NCBI GenBank assembly: GCA_026707405.1
Contig: JAPOWW010000009.1
Span: 96,452 to 160,451, forward strand
Origin: Chloroflexota bacterium
GTDB taxonomy: Bacteria; Chloroflexota; UBA11872; VXNJ01
Length of the DNA stretch: 64,000 nt
Reading direction: 5' to 3'
Shown: in pieces, positions 52,028 to 61,900 of the stretch
Layout: each line of letters begins with the position of its first letter
How positions within the stretch are numbered: the first letter of the stretch is position 1
The notes under the pieces: model-generated
The model's input: the letters and a program-made list of their open reading frames with translations, nothing else
Told to the model about the DNA's origin: nothing
Databases searched by the model: none
Translations under genes and position numbers: made by a program

Positions 52028-54478
52028 TCAGGACATGTCTGCCTTCGGCATGCTGTAGCCGACACGAAGCTTGGTGAAGATGTAAGTCGGGTTGCCTGCG
52101 TCGTCGCGCAGCTTGCCTCGTATGGCGCTGATGGCAGTGCGCATGGGCCGTACGTCGGCGTCGCCGTCCGAGCCCCATACCCGTCTCAGCAAGTGCTCGT
52201 AAGTGAGCACCCGCCCCGCGTTGGCCGATAGCTCGACCAGCAACCGGTACTGTATGGCCGTCAAATCTATTGGGCTCCCTCCAAGCGTCACGAGACGCTC
52301 CGCGTAGTCTATGGAGAGGTTTCCCACCACATAGGGGATTGACGGCTCGGATGTGGTCCGCCTGCGCAGAGCCGCCCTGATCCGGGCCACGAGCTCTGTG
52401 GGCGAAAACGGCTTGACCACGTAGTCGTCGGCGCCTACCTCGAAGGCCTTGGCGATGAGCTGATCCTGACCGTAGGCGGACACGAAGATCACCGGCAGTT
52501 CATAGGCGTTCACAATTTCTTTCATCAGATCGATCCCGTCGACACCGGGCAACATTAAGTCAAGCAGCACGAGGTGAGGTTTCTCCTCCTCGACTAGGCG
52601 GGGTACGTCCTCCGGGTCTCCAGTGGCGACTACCACATAGCCCGACGCGACCAAGGCGTCGCGGATGTACCTGAGCGCCTGGTCGTCGTCGTCCACAGCC
52701 AGGATGCGCAACTGTTCACGTGCCGACCTGCGTGTAGACGGCGTGGAGACTTGGGGGGACGGCGCCGGAGAGACAAACCCAACCTCTTCGACCGTCGGCA
52801 AAGTGAAGGTAAACCGTGCCCCCAGTCCGGGCCCGTCACTTTCCGCCCAGATCCGGCCCCCGTGCGCCTCGACTATCCCCTTGCAGACCGCCAAGCCCAG
52901 TCCGGTATCCCCGCCCTGTTCCTCGGTCTCGATTCTGGAGAATTTCCTGAACAGGTGCGGCAAGCTCTCAGCGGGGATGCCCCTGCCTTCATCGGAGACC
53001 GATACCGAGACCTGGAGATCGCCCGGTGTGGCACTCACCCTGATTATGGACGATTCCGGTGAGTGCCGTGCCGCGTTGGTCAGCAGATTGCCGAGCACCT
53101 GGATAATGCGAGACTTGTCTCCCATGACCCAGGGCAGATCCCGCGGGACGTCGATGCTGAGGTTGTGTCTGTGACCGCCGATGCGGAAAGCGTTCCCGGC
53201 CTCGCCTATCAATACCGCCAGGTCCGTCGGTTGCGGGGAGACCGGCAGTGTGCCTGTCTCAATGCGCGCCACGTCGAGGAGGTCTGCGATCAGCGCGCGC
53301 ATACGGTCGGTTTGCTCGAGGATGATCCTGTGGAACTGGCGCATCTCGGTGGGGTGCATGTCAGAGAATTCGTCCAACAGCGCGGAGACAGATCCCCTGA
53401 CAGTGGCCAGTGGGGTGCGCAACTCATGGCTCACCGTCGCCAGGAACTCGGCCCGAAGCCGCTCAACCTCCTTGAGAGGGGTCATGTCCTGCATCGTCAC
53501 GATGAGCCTCTCCACCTCACCCTCCTCTGAAAGGATGGGGTTGCCGTTCAGCAGCACAGTGATACTCCGTCCGTCGGGCACGCTGAAGACCATCTCCTCC
53601 GCCCGCACCTTCTCGCCAGCCTTCAGCAACTGGTCGATAGGTACGTTGGCCAGGTGGAGTTCCCGACCATCGGCACGCCGGATCGTCAGAGTCTCTCGGA
53701 GATTCTCAGATGGTTCGTCCGGGGCCAGCAACGCATCGATGATCCTCATCCACTCCCGGTTGGTAGAAACAGGGGCTCCCGTTCTGGCGTCGAAGACCGC
53801 AACGCCCACCGAGGTTGTACTTATCAGCGTCTCCAGGTCGGTCCTGGAGCGCATTTCGTCCCGGTACCGGCGGGCATTTGAGATGACCATCGCCGCCTGT
53901 GAGCCGAACATGACAAGAGTTTCGACATCCTCCTCGCTGAACTCCTTATCCTCCCGGCTATGGCCCAGCCATATGATCCCCACGGGTTCGCCGAGATGTT
54001 TTATGGGCGCAGACAAACCGGCGAATACGGTCATCGGCAGCCATCCGTCCAGTCCGACCGATTCTGCAAACTCATGGTAGTTGTCCACGCGGAGAGGCCC
54101 GGGGATCTTGCTAAAGTGATCGAAAATCCTTGGACCGTCCGGCAACTCCATGAGCTGGCGGTGCTCGTCCCCTGTCGTCCCGGATGTTAGGACTGAGTCC
54201 AGGCCGCCGACTTCGTCCATGCTTGCAATGACACCGTAGCGGGCATTGGTGAGGTAGCGCGCGTTGTCAATGACCTCCTGAAGGACGACGTTGACGTCGA
54301 GGCTCCCGTTGATGTGCAAGCTGGCTGCGCTCAGTCTGGATAGCCGATCCCGCAGGGCCTGGATTTCTTGCAATAGGTCGTCTTCTCGATTCACTCTCCA
54401 ACCCCGTTGGGAATCGTCGCGCCTGATGTTCCCTCTTCCTGACGCCAGGCTGGGGGAATTTTGAATAGTCGGGGCCAC
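52028..54478 (-). CDS. Single-chain sensor kinase/response regulator with winged-helix output
   Basis: The 816-residue protein has a coiled coil (30-50), a GAF domain (50-200), a PAS domain (210-340), HisKA with H351 in VSHELRTPLATVRGS, an HATPase domain with intact N468 (GNLLTNAARHS), G1 DEGRGIP (496-502) and G2 TGLGLAVCKG, a receiver (590-705) with D640 in LVLLDLMLPGVDG, S667 and K689, and an OmpR-type winged helix (715-812). It thus senses a signal, phosphorylates itself and can bind DNA in one polypeptide. GTG at 54478 lacks a good ribosome-binding site; GTG 54394 (VNREDDLL) is an alternative. No membrane helix, so it senses inside the cell. It is divergent from a paralogue with the same domain order. 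Confidence 0.9.
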   Translation of the reverse strand: MAPTIQNSPSLASGRGNIRRDDSQRGWRVNREDDLLQEIQALRDRLSRLSAASLHINGSLDVNVVLQEVIDNARYLTNARYGVIASMDEVGGLDSVLTSGTTGDEHRQLMELPDGPRIFDHFSKIPGPLRVDNYHEFAESVGLDGWLPMTVFAGLSAPIKHLGEPVGIIWLGHSREDKEFSEEDVETLVMFGSQAAMVISNARRYRDEMRSRTDLETLISTTSVGVAVFDARTGAPVSTNREWMRIIDALLAPDEPSENLRETLTIRRADGRELHLANVPIDQLLKAGEKVRAEEMVFSVPDGRSITVLLNGNPILSEEGEVERLIVTMQDMTPLKEVERLRAEFLATVSHELRTPLATVRGSVSALLDEFSDMHPTEMRQFHRIILEQTDRMRALIADLLDVARIETGTLPVSPQPTDLAVLIGEAGNAFRIGGHRHNLSIDVPRDLPWVMGDKSRIIQVLGNLLTNAARHSPESSIIRVSATPGDLQVSVSVSDEGRGIPAESLPHLFRKFSRIETEEQGGDTGLGLAVCKGIVEAHGGRIWAESDGPGLGARFTFTLPTVEEVGFVSPAPSPQVSTPSTRRSAREQLRILAVDDDDQALRYIRDALVASGYVVVATGDPEDVPRLVEEEKPHLVLLDLMLPGVDGIDLMKEIVNAYELPVIFVSAYGQDQLIAKAFEVGADDYVVKPFSPTELVARIRAALRRRTTSEPSIPYVVGNLSIDYAERLVTLGGSPIDLTAIQYRLLVELSANAGRVLTYEHLLRRVWGSDGDADVRPMRTAISAIRGKLRDDAGNPTYIFTKLRVGYSMPKADMS

Positions 54479-54560
54479 ACTATCAGCTTTACATTAAATT
54501 CACAATAATTGGAGTCTTGCGAGCTGAAAGTTAACGGAAAATTTATACTTACCCCCCATA

Positions 54561-54566
54561 TATAAT
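54561..54566 (+). promoter_or_regulatory. Possible -10 box for the second signalling gene
   Basis: TATAAT within an AT-rich stretch (54480-54570) between the two divergent signalling genes, about 160 bases before the likely ATG at 54728. No good -35 box is present. The region is markedly more AT-rich than its surroundings, typical of a shared regulatory space. Confidence 0.3.
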
Positions 54567-54727
54567 AGGTTGGCTATTGCCCCACTCGTCGAGCGGCGTT
54601 CGCTGCGCAAGTGAGGGCCAAGTCGGGTCGCGACCTAGGCTACGGGACGCGGCGACGGATACTCGTCGGAACGCCAGCGTGGCGGCGGTCATCGCGTGGA
54701 GCCTGCCAAACAGCAGTTGGAAACGGA

Positions 54728-57241
54728 ATGCGGGTGATGGAGGCAGGATACACAAGGGAATTGGGCGAAGAGGAGTCTACTGACCGGCGATCCTCATTGG
54801 CTGAGCCGTCGCTGACTTCGCGTCAAAATGGGGCGACTTCAGTCGAATTCAACGACTTGGTGCAGAAGATTGAGTCACTCAGAACCCGGCTTTCAAAGCT
54901 TAGCGAGGCGAGCCTTCGAGTCAGCGAGAGCCTAGATGCCAATACCGTCCTCCAGGAAGTCATCGACAATGCCCGCGACCTGACGGATGCACGATACGGA
55001 GCTCTCCTCACCTACGAGCAGTCAGGGGAGATCCAGGACTTCGTAACCTCGGGACTTTCCGCCGAGGAGATCCGGCGCCTGAGCGTTTTGCCCAAGGGTC
55101 TGGGATTGCTTGGCCACATGAACGAGATACGGGAGCCTCTGAGGCTCGCGGATATCTCCAGCCATCCCAGCTCAGTCGGGTTTCCCGAGAACCACCCACC
55201 GATGAAGACCTTCCTCGGAATGCCTATCCGCCATCGCGGTGAGCACGTCGGCAACATCTACCTGACGGAGAAGGAAGGTGGCAGGGAATTCACGAGTGAA
55301 GACCGGAATGTTCTCGTGATGTTCGCGTCTCAGGCAGGGGCGGCAATCTTCAACGCGCGCAGATACCGGCAGGAACAGCAGGCAAAGGCCGACCTGGAGG
55401 CACTGGTCAATATCTCGCCAGTGGGAGTGTTGGTATTTGATGCAAAGACTGGAGACCTCGTCTCGGCGAATGATGAGACCAGGCGGATTGTCGGCAAGTT
55501 GCATGCGCCGGGCCGCTCTCTCGGCCAACTGCTCGAAGTGATGTCACTGCGCAGGCCGGACGGAAGCGACATCCCGGTGGATCAACTCCCCACCACGAAG
55601 GCATTGAAACAAGGTGAAACCGTACTCGCCGAGGAGGTGGTGATACATCTTCAGGACGGGCGGACGATCACCACGCTCGTCAATGCCAGGCCGATTCGCC
55701 GGGATGGCGGCGACATCGCGTCCGTGGTGGCCACGATCCAGGATATAACGACGCTGGAGGAGATGAAGAGGCGGCGGGCGGAGTTCCTGAACAACGTAAG
55801 CCACGAACTGCGGACTCCCCTTATGTCAATCAAGGGATCGGCATCTACTTTGCTCAACTCCCCCGACCCCGTCGATCCCGTCGAGACTCGCCAGTTCCTC
55901 AGGGTGATCGACGAGCAGACTGATCACATGCGGGATCTGATCAACGACCTGGTGGACATTACACATATCGAGCTCGGAACACTGTCGGTCAGTCCCGAGC
56001 CGATGGAGGTGGCCGTCCTGATGGACCAAGTGAGAGACGTGTACACCCACGCAGAAGCACCGACCAGCAGGGTGGAGATTGAATTACCGCCGGCTGTTCC
56101 TAAGGTGATGGCCGACAATCGCAGGATCCTACGTGTCCTCCGTAACCTCGTTGCCAGCGTATCCATGTACTCGTCAGAAACCTCCACCGTCAAGATCAGG
56201 GTGTTACCGAGGGACGGATACGTTGCATTCACAGTGGTGGACGAAACCGCGGACCCAGTCGCACTGCATTCGGCGAACGAATCAGGGAACGGTCCGAGAA
56301 CCGTCCCCCGGGTTTTGGGGATGAGAAACGGGAGTGATCGCCTTGGAATAGCGATCTGCAGGGGGATAGTCGAAGCGCACGGGGGGCGCCTATCGGCCGA
56401 AGATGGAATAGAGGGGCGCGGCAGCGGGTTCACGATCACGATCCCAATGGTCGATGAAGCCGCCTACGTTGTCGGGCTGGAAGAGTCTCAGTATCCGTCA
56501 TCACGCCGATCCCACGAGGGGAGGCCGCGAGTCCTGGGGTTCGTTGCAGACCCGGAGACGGCTAGATACGTGCGTGACATCCTCTCACACAGTGACTCGT
56601 TCGTCGCGATGGCGCGAGATCTCGACGAGGCCGAGGGAATGATTAAGACCGGGAAGCCCCACGCAATCGTCTTGGAGCCGGCCCTGCCATGGTCGGAAGG
56701 GCTTGAGATATTGGCGCGCATCTGCAGAATCTCAGGTGTCCCCGTGATCTTGGTGGCCGGCCACGGATGGGACCGATATATCGGCCGAGCGTTTGACCTT
56801 GGCGCATTCGACTACATTGCCAAGCCGTTCACATCGACGGAACTGCTGGCGAGAGTAGGCGCGGCCGTGCGAAGGAGGTCGGCAGCCGGCCGGGGAGAGC
56901 ATTCCGTGTCCTACCTACATGGTGACCTTGCCATCGACTACGTCGAACGCGCGGTGAGTGTCGCCGGTAGTCCCGTGCGTCTGACAGCGACCGAATATCG
57001 ACTCCTTGTGGAGCTTTCGGCCGCTGCGGGGCGAGTGTTGACCCATGAGCAGCTGTTGACAGGGGTCTGGGGGCCTCTCTATTCCAGCGACGCTCGGCTA
57101 GTACGTACGTACGTCAAGGAACTACGTCGCAAGCTCGGCGACGATGCCGCCCGCCCCACGTACATCTTCACCAAACCCGGGGTCGGTTATCTCATGCCAA
57201 AGCCAGCGAAGGGCTCGCGACTCCAGAGGGAGGCGTCTTGA
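54728..57241 (+). CDS. Degenerate paralogue of the single-chain sensor kinase/regulator
   Basis: From ATG 54728 the protein has 837 residues and the same domain order as its divergent neighbour: GAF (about 60-215), PAS (225-345), HisKA with H359 (VSHELRTPLMSIKGS), HATPase-like, receiver (598-712) and winged helix (725-825). The ATP lid and nucleotide motifs are lost. The N box reads RNLVASVSMYS (S477 for the Mg-binding Asn), G1 reads DETADPV and the G2 glycines are partly changed (DRLGIAICRG). The receiver has Glu650 for the phospho-acceptor Asp (AIVLEPALPW), Ala677 for the Ser/Thr switch and FVADPE for the acidic pocket; K699 remains. The DNA-binding domain looks intact. TTG of degV overlaps its stop (TTGA). 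An upstream GTG (54611) is possible; the ATG has GGAAACGGA before it. Confidence 0.9.
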   Translation: MRVMEAGYTRELGEEESTDRRSSLAEPSLTSRQNGATSVEFNDLVQKIESLRTRLSKLSEASLRVSESLDANTVLQEVIDNARDLTDARYGALLTYEQSGEIQDFVTSGLSAEEIRRLSVLPKGLGLLGHMNEIREPLRLADISSHPSSVGFPENHPPMKTFLGMPIRHRGEHVGNIYLTEKEGGREFTSEDRNVLVMFASQAGAAIFNARRYRQEQQAKADLEALVNISPVGVLVFDAKTGDLVSANDETRRIVGKLHAPGRSLGQLLEVMSLRRPDGSDIPVDQLPTTKALKQGETVLAEEVVIHLQDGRTITTLVNARPIRRDGGDIASVVATIQDITTLEEMKRRRAEFLNNVSHELRTPLMSIKGSASTLLNSPDPVDPVETRQFLRVIDEQTDHMRDLINDLVDITHIELGTLSVSPEPMEVAVLMDQVRDVYTHAEAPTSRVEIELPPAVPKVMADNRRILRVLRNLVASVSMYSSETSTVKIRVLPRDGYVAFTVVDETADPVALHSANESGNGPRTVPRVLGMRNGSDRLGIAICRGIVEAHGGRLSAEDGIEGRGSGFTITIPMVDEAAYVVGLEESQYPSSRRSHEGRPRVLGFVADPETARYVRDILSHSDSFVAMARDLDEAEGMIKTGKPHAIVLEPALPWSEGLEILARICRISGVPVILVAGHGWDRYIGRAFDLGAFDYIAKPFTSTELLARVGAAVRRRSAAGRGEHSVSYLHGDLAIDYVERAVSVAGSPVRLTATEYRLLVELSAAAGRVLTHEQLLTGVWGPLYSSDARLVRTYVKELRRKLGDDAARPTYIFTKPGVGYLMPKPAKGSRLQREAS

Positions 57242-58083
57242 CCGTCAGGATTGTGACCGACAGCACATCCGGCATCGACCGGAGTATGGCCGAGGATCTA
57301 GGCATCTCCATCATTCCGCAGAGCGTGCACTTCGGCGCCAACGCCTTCGAAGACGGCGTGACAATCACGCCGGACGAGTTCTACGAGATGCTGTCCGCCA
57401 GCGCTGATCTGCCTAGAACGTCTCAGGCGTCACCGGGACGCTTCAAGGATGTTTATGAAGAGCTGGGCCGTGACGCCGATGGCATAGTGTCCATCCACAT
57501 TTCGTCCAGGCTCAGTGGGACATGGAACTCGGCCCTACTGGGAGCCTCGAAATCGTCCTCGAGTTGCCCGATTGAGGTCATCGACTCCCGCCAAGCTTCC
57601 ATGGGCCTGGGGCTGGTCGTATTGGCGGCCGCGGATGCCGCGCGCCGGGGAGCTGACCTGGAGGAGGTAATAGTGCGCGCACGCAGCGTGGCCAGACGCG
57701 CCCAGTGCATGTGCCTGTTCGAGACCCTCGGATACCTTCAGAAGGGCGGGCGAATCGGACGGGCGCAAGCGCTCATGGGGTCAGCGCTGAAGATAAAGCC
57801 CATGATCATAGTTCGGGACGGAGAGGTGCATCCGCTGGGAAGGTCCAGGACCTTCGCGAGAGCCCTGTCCAATCTGAAGGAGGCCGCACGGGAGTTCGCC
57901 CCGATCGAGTCCCTGGCCGTTTCGCACAGCACCACCCCCGAAATTGCCCGTGAGGTTGCCAGCGATCTGAACGATATGTTGCCGGAGGGCGGTAAGGCTT
58001 ACATCGCCCGCTTGGGACCGGCTTTGGGCGTATACGCCGGCCCGGGAGCCATCGAAATCTCGCTGATCCAAGCCGAAGAGTAG
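57238..58083 (+). CDS. DegV-family fatty-acid-binding protein
   Basis: The 281-residue protein matches DegV proteins over its length: VRIVTDSTSGIDRSM, TSQASPGRFKDVYEEL (the Ser that helps hold the fatty-acid carboxylate), ISSRLSGTWNSALLGA, VIDSRQASMGLGLVVLAAA, ETLGYLQKGGRIGRAQALMG and HSTTPEIAREVASDL. The Gram-positive FakB homologues bind fatty acids and hand them to the kinase FakA. No FakA gene is in the window. The start TTG shares four bases with the stop of the degenerate signalling gene, so their translation is coupled, hinting that lipid state is part of the signal. Confidence 0.93.
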   Translation: MTVRIVTDSTSGIDRSMAEDLGISIIPQSVHFGANAFEDGVTITPDEFYEMLSASADLPRTSQASPGRFKDVYEELGRDADGIVSIHISSRLSGTWNSALLGASKSSSSCPIEVIDSRQASMGLGLVVLAAADAARRGADLEEVIVRARSVARRAQCMCLFETLGYLQKGGRIGRAQALMGSALKIKPMIIVRDGEVHPLGRSRTFARALSNLKEAAREFAPIESLAVSHSTTPEIAREVASDLNDMLPEGGKAYIARLGPALGVYAGPGAIEISLIQAEE

Positions 58084-58257
58084 GTCCCAGGCCTGGAACC
58101 CGCAGACAGGACCTGACGCTTCCGCGGAAGTTCAGGCTCCCACCACGTCCGTCACCCAAGATCCGGGCGGCTGTCAGACGGTCCTAACTCGCGGCTATCG
58201 GGCCAGACCGCCCCTGGCCGGTGCCACCCTCTCTGTCCCGGTTTCCCTGCGATCCAA

Positions 58258-58325
58258 TCCTCACGGAAACTCTCACACGCATTCGCCGAAATCCTCACGG
58301 CATCCTCACACGGCGTTTTTAGACT
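58258..58325 (+). promoter_or_regulatory. Helically phased TCAC direct repeats upstream of a -10-like box
   Basis: TCAC occurs at 58261, 58273, 58295 and 58306, at spacings of 12, 22 and 11 bases, each preceded by C or T-rich bases (CCTCACGG, TCTCACAC, CCTCACGG, CCTCACAC). TAGACT at 58320-58325 follows the last unit after about 9 bases. This layout is like the 11-base direct repeats bound by PhoP/OmpR-family winged helices just upstream of a -10 element. The rest of 58084-58469 holds a hairpin, CCTGA-CTTCC/GGAAG-TCAGG at 58112-58136, possibly ending degV, and no recognisable gene. Confidence 0.5.
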
Positions 58326-58469
58326 GCTAGAAATGGCAATAGCTCTACCTCGTATCGTTTGCTGTGGACGCCGCTAAGTCGCCGGCCGCTTTCTTCGGCA
58401 CGGAATGCTGGATACCGTCCTCAGACCTGAGAACGTGCGCAACGTCGCTGGTGAACATTGCAGCCAGAA

Positions 58470-58849
58470 ATGGCGCCGATAGCGGCGAGCCGCGGCCTTA
58501 CCTGAATCGACTTTGCCCTGCTCAGGCCACTCCTGGGAGTCGACGAGCGAACCGCCACGGAGCTAGCCGAGGCGCTGCCGCTCGCGCCGTCGGGCATAAG
58601 CCGCTCCGCGACCCAGCTGGCGGACAAGGGCCTGACACAGAGGCGGCGCCTGTTCAGCGACCGGCGGGTAGTGATGCTCACGTTGACTGACGAGGGTCTC
58701 CCCCTTGCACAAGAACTCCATCGGCGTGTCCAGGATACGACTCCACCCTCTGCGAGGGGGGCCGCGACAAAGAGATGGCGGTATTCGCCTCGGTGTCATC
58801 AAAGGTGATGGCCCACAACACGGTGTTCGTGCAATCGCAGATGAGGTAG
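58470..58849 (+). pseudogene. Decayed MarR-family regulator gene
   Basis: Two reading frames together give a MarR-type protein. From 58470, MAPIAASRGLT is followed by TGA (58503-58505), then IDFALLRPLLGVDERTATEL and a winged helix with LAPSGISRSATQLADKGLTQ, RRRLFSDRRVVMLTLTDEG and LAQELHRRVQD. Near 58735 the frame shifts by one base and continues as YDSTLCEGGRDKEMAVFASV then SSKVMAHN to a TAG at 58847. The same frame stays coding-like after it (LESMRRSMSKSNLDPEWEL). An early stop plus a frameshift make this a pseudogene. The N-terminal part before 58470 is not recognisable. It lies between the TCAC repeats and the Calx-beta gene. Confidence 0.65.
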
Positions 58850-58947
58850 ATACACAGCCTGGAAAGCATGCGTCGCTCTATGAGCAAGTCCAACCTCGAC
58901 CCGGAATGGGAATTGAGGCAGGCCCGCTTGTGTAGGAGTCCTCGGCA

Positions 58948-61900
58948 GTGACCCGTTTCTCCAAGGCGGTCGCTTACCTAGTCCTCACCGCTGCGTTGTC
59001 CTTGGGGTTGGCGGCGGTGGTTCTCGTTGGTTCCACACCTCCGGCCCGCGCGCAGACGCAGACGCCAGTCTTCAAAATCGACGGCTTCTATTCCGGGCTT
59101 CCACAGGTCTACGAGGGCGCCAAGGTCCGGTTCAAGTTGACCCCGCTCGGCCGAGTAACGTCCGCGTCAGATGTGACTGTGGAGGTCGAGACATGGGAGC
59201 CCAACCTCGACGACGGCAACGGCAACAACGCCAGCCTTCAGTCGCATCGGTTCACGTTCTCTCCGAACGACGTTGTTTCCAAGTACTTCTGGGTTACCGC
59301 CTATGTCGATGGCGTTGACGAGTCTGCTGAGGCCGGCCACGTCCTGAAGGCCAGGCTGGTGCCAAGCAGCGACGGCTCCTACGCGCTCGATGCCCAGAAT
59401 GAAGCCGAATTCACCATACTCGACCCGCCGGCTGATGTGCCCCGCATCAGTATCGCAAGTGACTCGACGAGCGTTGCTGAGGGGGACGCGGCGACATTCA
59501 CCTTGACTCGTACAGGCGATACGGCGTCGCCTCTAACCGTGCAGATCAGTGTCGAAGACCCCAATGGCTTCACCCGAGGCGACTTCTGGGACCCGCCTCC
59601 CGCGATGCCCACCAGCGTGGAGTTCGAAGCAAACTCGTCCACCGCCACGGTCAGCTTACAGACCCTGGACGACCACCGGGACATCCCGAGCGCCTCGCTT
59701 GCTGTGCAGGTTGAGCCGCCAAGGATGCAGCCTTCGGTGCCTAACCTCGTTGGACACACTGGACTGCAGACCAGGGCCAGTACGACCGTCACCGACAACG
59801 ACACGGCCCAGGAGCTGGAACTCAACTTTGGGAAGGACGGGACCAACGGCGCTTCCGCGTCCGAGGGCAATTTCGACGAGCTGGCGATCGTCGTCAAACG
59901 CCGTCAGCAAGACGCCGACACCGGCGTGCCCGCGCGCTTCATGGTCCGCATAGAGACTAACCGCAGCGGCGACGACTGGAGGCTGGAGGACTGGACCCAG
60001 GACGCCGGTACCGGTCGTCTCTACAGGGATTACTCGCTTGAGCTTACGGGCAGCGACCTCGAGGTCGAAGAGGAACTAGGAGTCACCTTTAACGGTCAGG
60101 CTGAACCCAACTGGAGGTACTGGGCATCCATCAGGCCCATCGAGGACCACGCGGGATTCCAGGTGACTGCCAGCGATGAGGCGCAGTACTGGACCGTCAA
60201 GTCTGGGTTCCGCGAGACCACCGTCAACGCGACCGACGGTGGGGCAAGCAACGGCACAATTTCGATCGACAGTGACGTCACTACCGTGAATGAGGGTGAG
60301 AGCGTCGTACTCACCCTTTACCGGATTGAGGGCCCAATGAACAAGCCCGTAACTGTCCGGGTCCAGACAAGCGAGCCAAACCGCCTGGTCGGATTCGGGA
60401 CCAACCCCAGCACTGAATACCACAACGTGACCATCCAGCCCTGGAGGGGACATGCCGAATTCACCGTCTATCCCTACGTGGACGGTGTTGCAGAGACCGG
60501 CACTGACCAACTGAGAGCAGATATCGTCAGCATCGGTCAGGTGGACGGCGCCAACCGCTACCAAGAGGGGAGCCCCAACAGGCTCGCTATCGAGATCAAC
60601 GACCCGCCCAGCGGGAGTACCGTCGTAACATTGGCCGCCAACTCCAGCTCCATCGTCGAGGGTGGCTCCACCGCCGTCACCTTCACCCGTACCGGAGGGG
60701 ACACGGCCCAGCCCCTGACCGTGAACATCCTGGTGGACGACCCTGACGGCCGGCTTCGGGGCAACCACTGGGACCCGGCTCCCGCCATCCCGACCGAGGT
60801 GACCTTCCCGGCCAATTCCACCACCCAGACGCTCACCCTGACGTTCCCCGACGACCAGCGTGACCTTGAACCCGCCGGACTCGTCAAAGTCCACGTCCTG
60901 CCCGGAACGGGTTACTACCTGGGACAGACCGGGAATGGCGGCGCCTTCACCACCTTGTCTGTTACGGATAACGACACGGCCCAGGAACTCACCTTCAAAT
61001 GGGGTCGCATCAGCTCCGACAGCCAGCACTGGGAAGTCGGAGAGTCCTACCTGACCTGCGACGAGGTCCAGGGAACCTGTACTCCCGGTCCGGCCGAGGG
61101 GACTTTCTACTATGACGACGACCGCGGTTTCGTAGTCAGGCACGAGCTGCAGGAGCCCCATCCCGCCCACTTTCTGGTCAGCCGCCGCGCGCAGGACACG
61201 GGCAAGACCGCAACCTTCGTCGTTCGCGTGGAACACAACCGCGGCTGGGAGAGTCCTCGTCACGCCGGTTGGCCTACAGATCCCGAAACAGGAAATCGGT
61301 ACCAGGAGTTCCCCCTGACTCTGACAGGAAACCAGAGACAAGTGGTAGGGCGAATTGAGGTGCTCGACAACGGTCTCCTTGACCATAACTTGTGGCAGTA
61401 CTCGGCTGAGATCAAGCAAATAGAGGATGCTGCCGACGGAACCGCCCTCAGCCCCACCGAGGAGGCCCAGTACTGGACGGTGAATGGCGCCAGGCACAAG
61501 AACATTTGGCCTGACGTTACGTTAGGGGTGCATTTCAAACTCAAATCGGTCACGCCCAAGCAGGTATCCGAAGGGCAGGACGTCACCATCATCCTGGAGC
61601 GCAATTGGGGGAACCCATTGCAGCCCTATGTGGTCGAGGTGCGCACCTGGGAGCCCAACCGGCGCATGGCCGACGGCACCAACCCAACAGACCAGGTGCA
61701 CGAAGTGGTATTCCCAGCGGTCCCCATGACAGACCTGTTTGTGGAATACGTTACCCAGACCGAGACGCTGACCGTCGCCACTTTCGACGATTCCGTGTAT
61801 GAGACTGAGGATTTCTTCAAGACCGGTCTCCTCCTCCCCTCCACGATCTCCGATCGACTACTACTTATCTCAGTAAAAGAGGCCACGATACTGGACGACG

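Noticed and set aside
58503..58505. In-frame TGA in the MarR-like region as a second selenocysteine codon
   Set aside because: MarR proteins have no catalytic Cys there, no hairpin fits, and a frameshift follows; decay is the simpler reading.
60076..61497. Long minus-strand open frame of 473 codons opposite the Calx-beta gene
   Set aside because: It lies antisense to the plus-strand frame, which has a signal peptide, ribosome-binding site and repeated domains. The antisense translation resembles no protein and is explained by high GC and the repeat structure.
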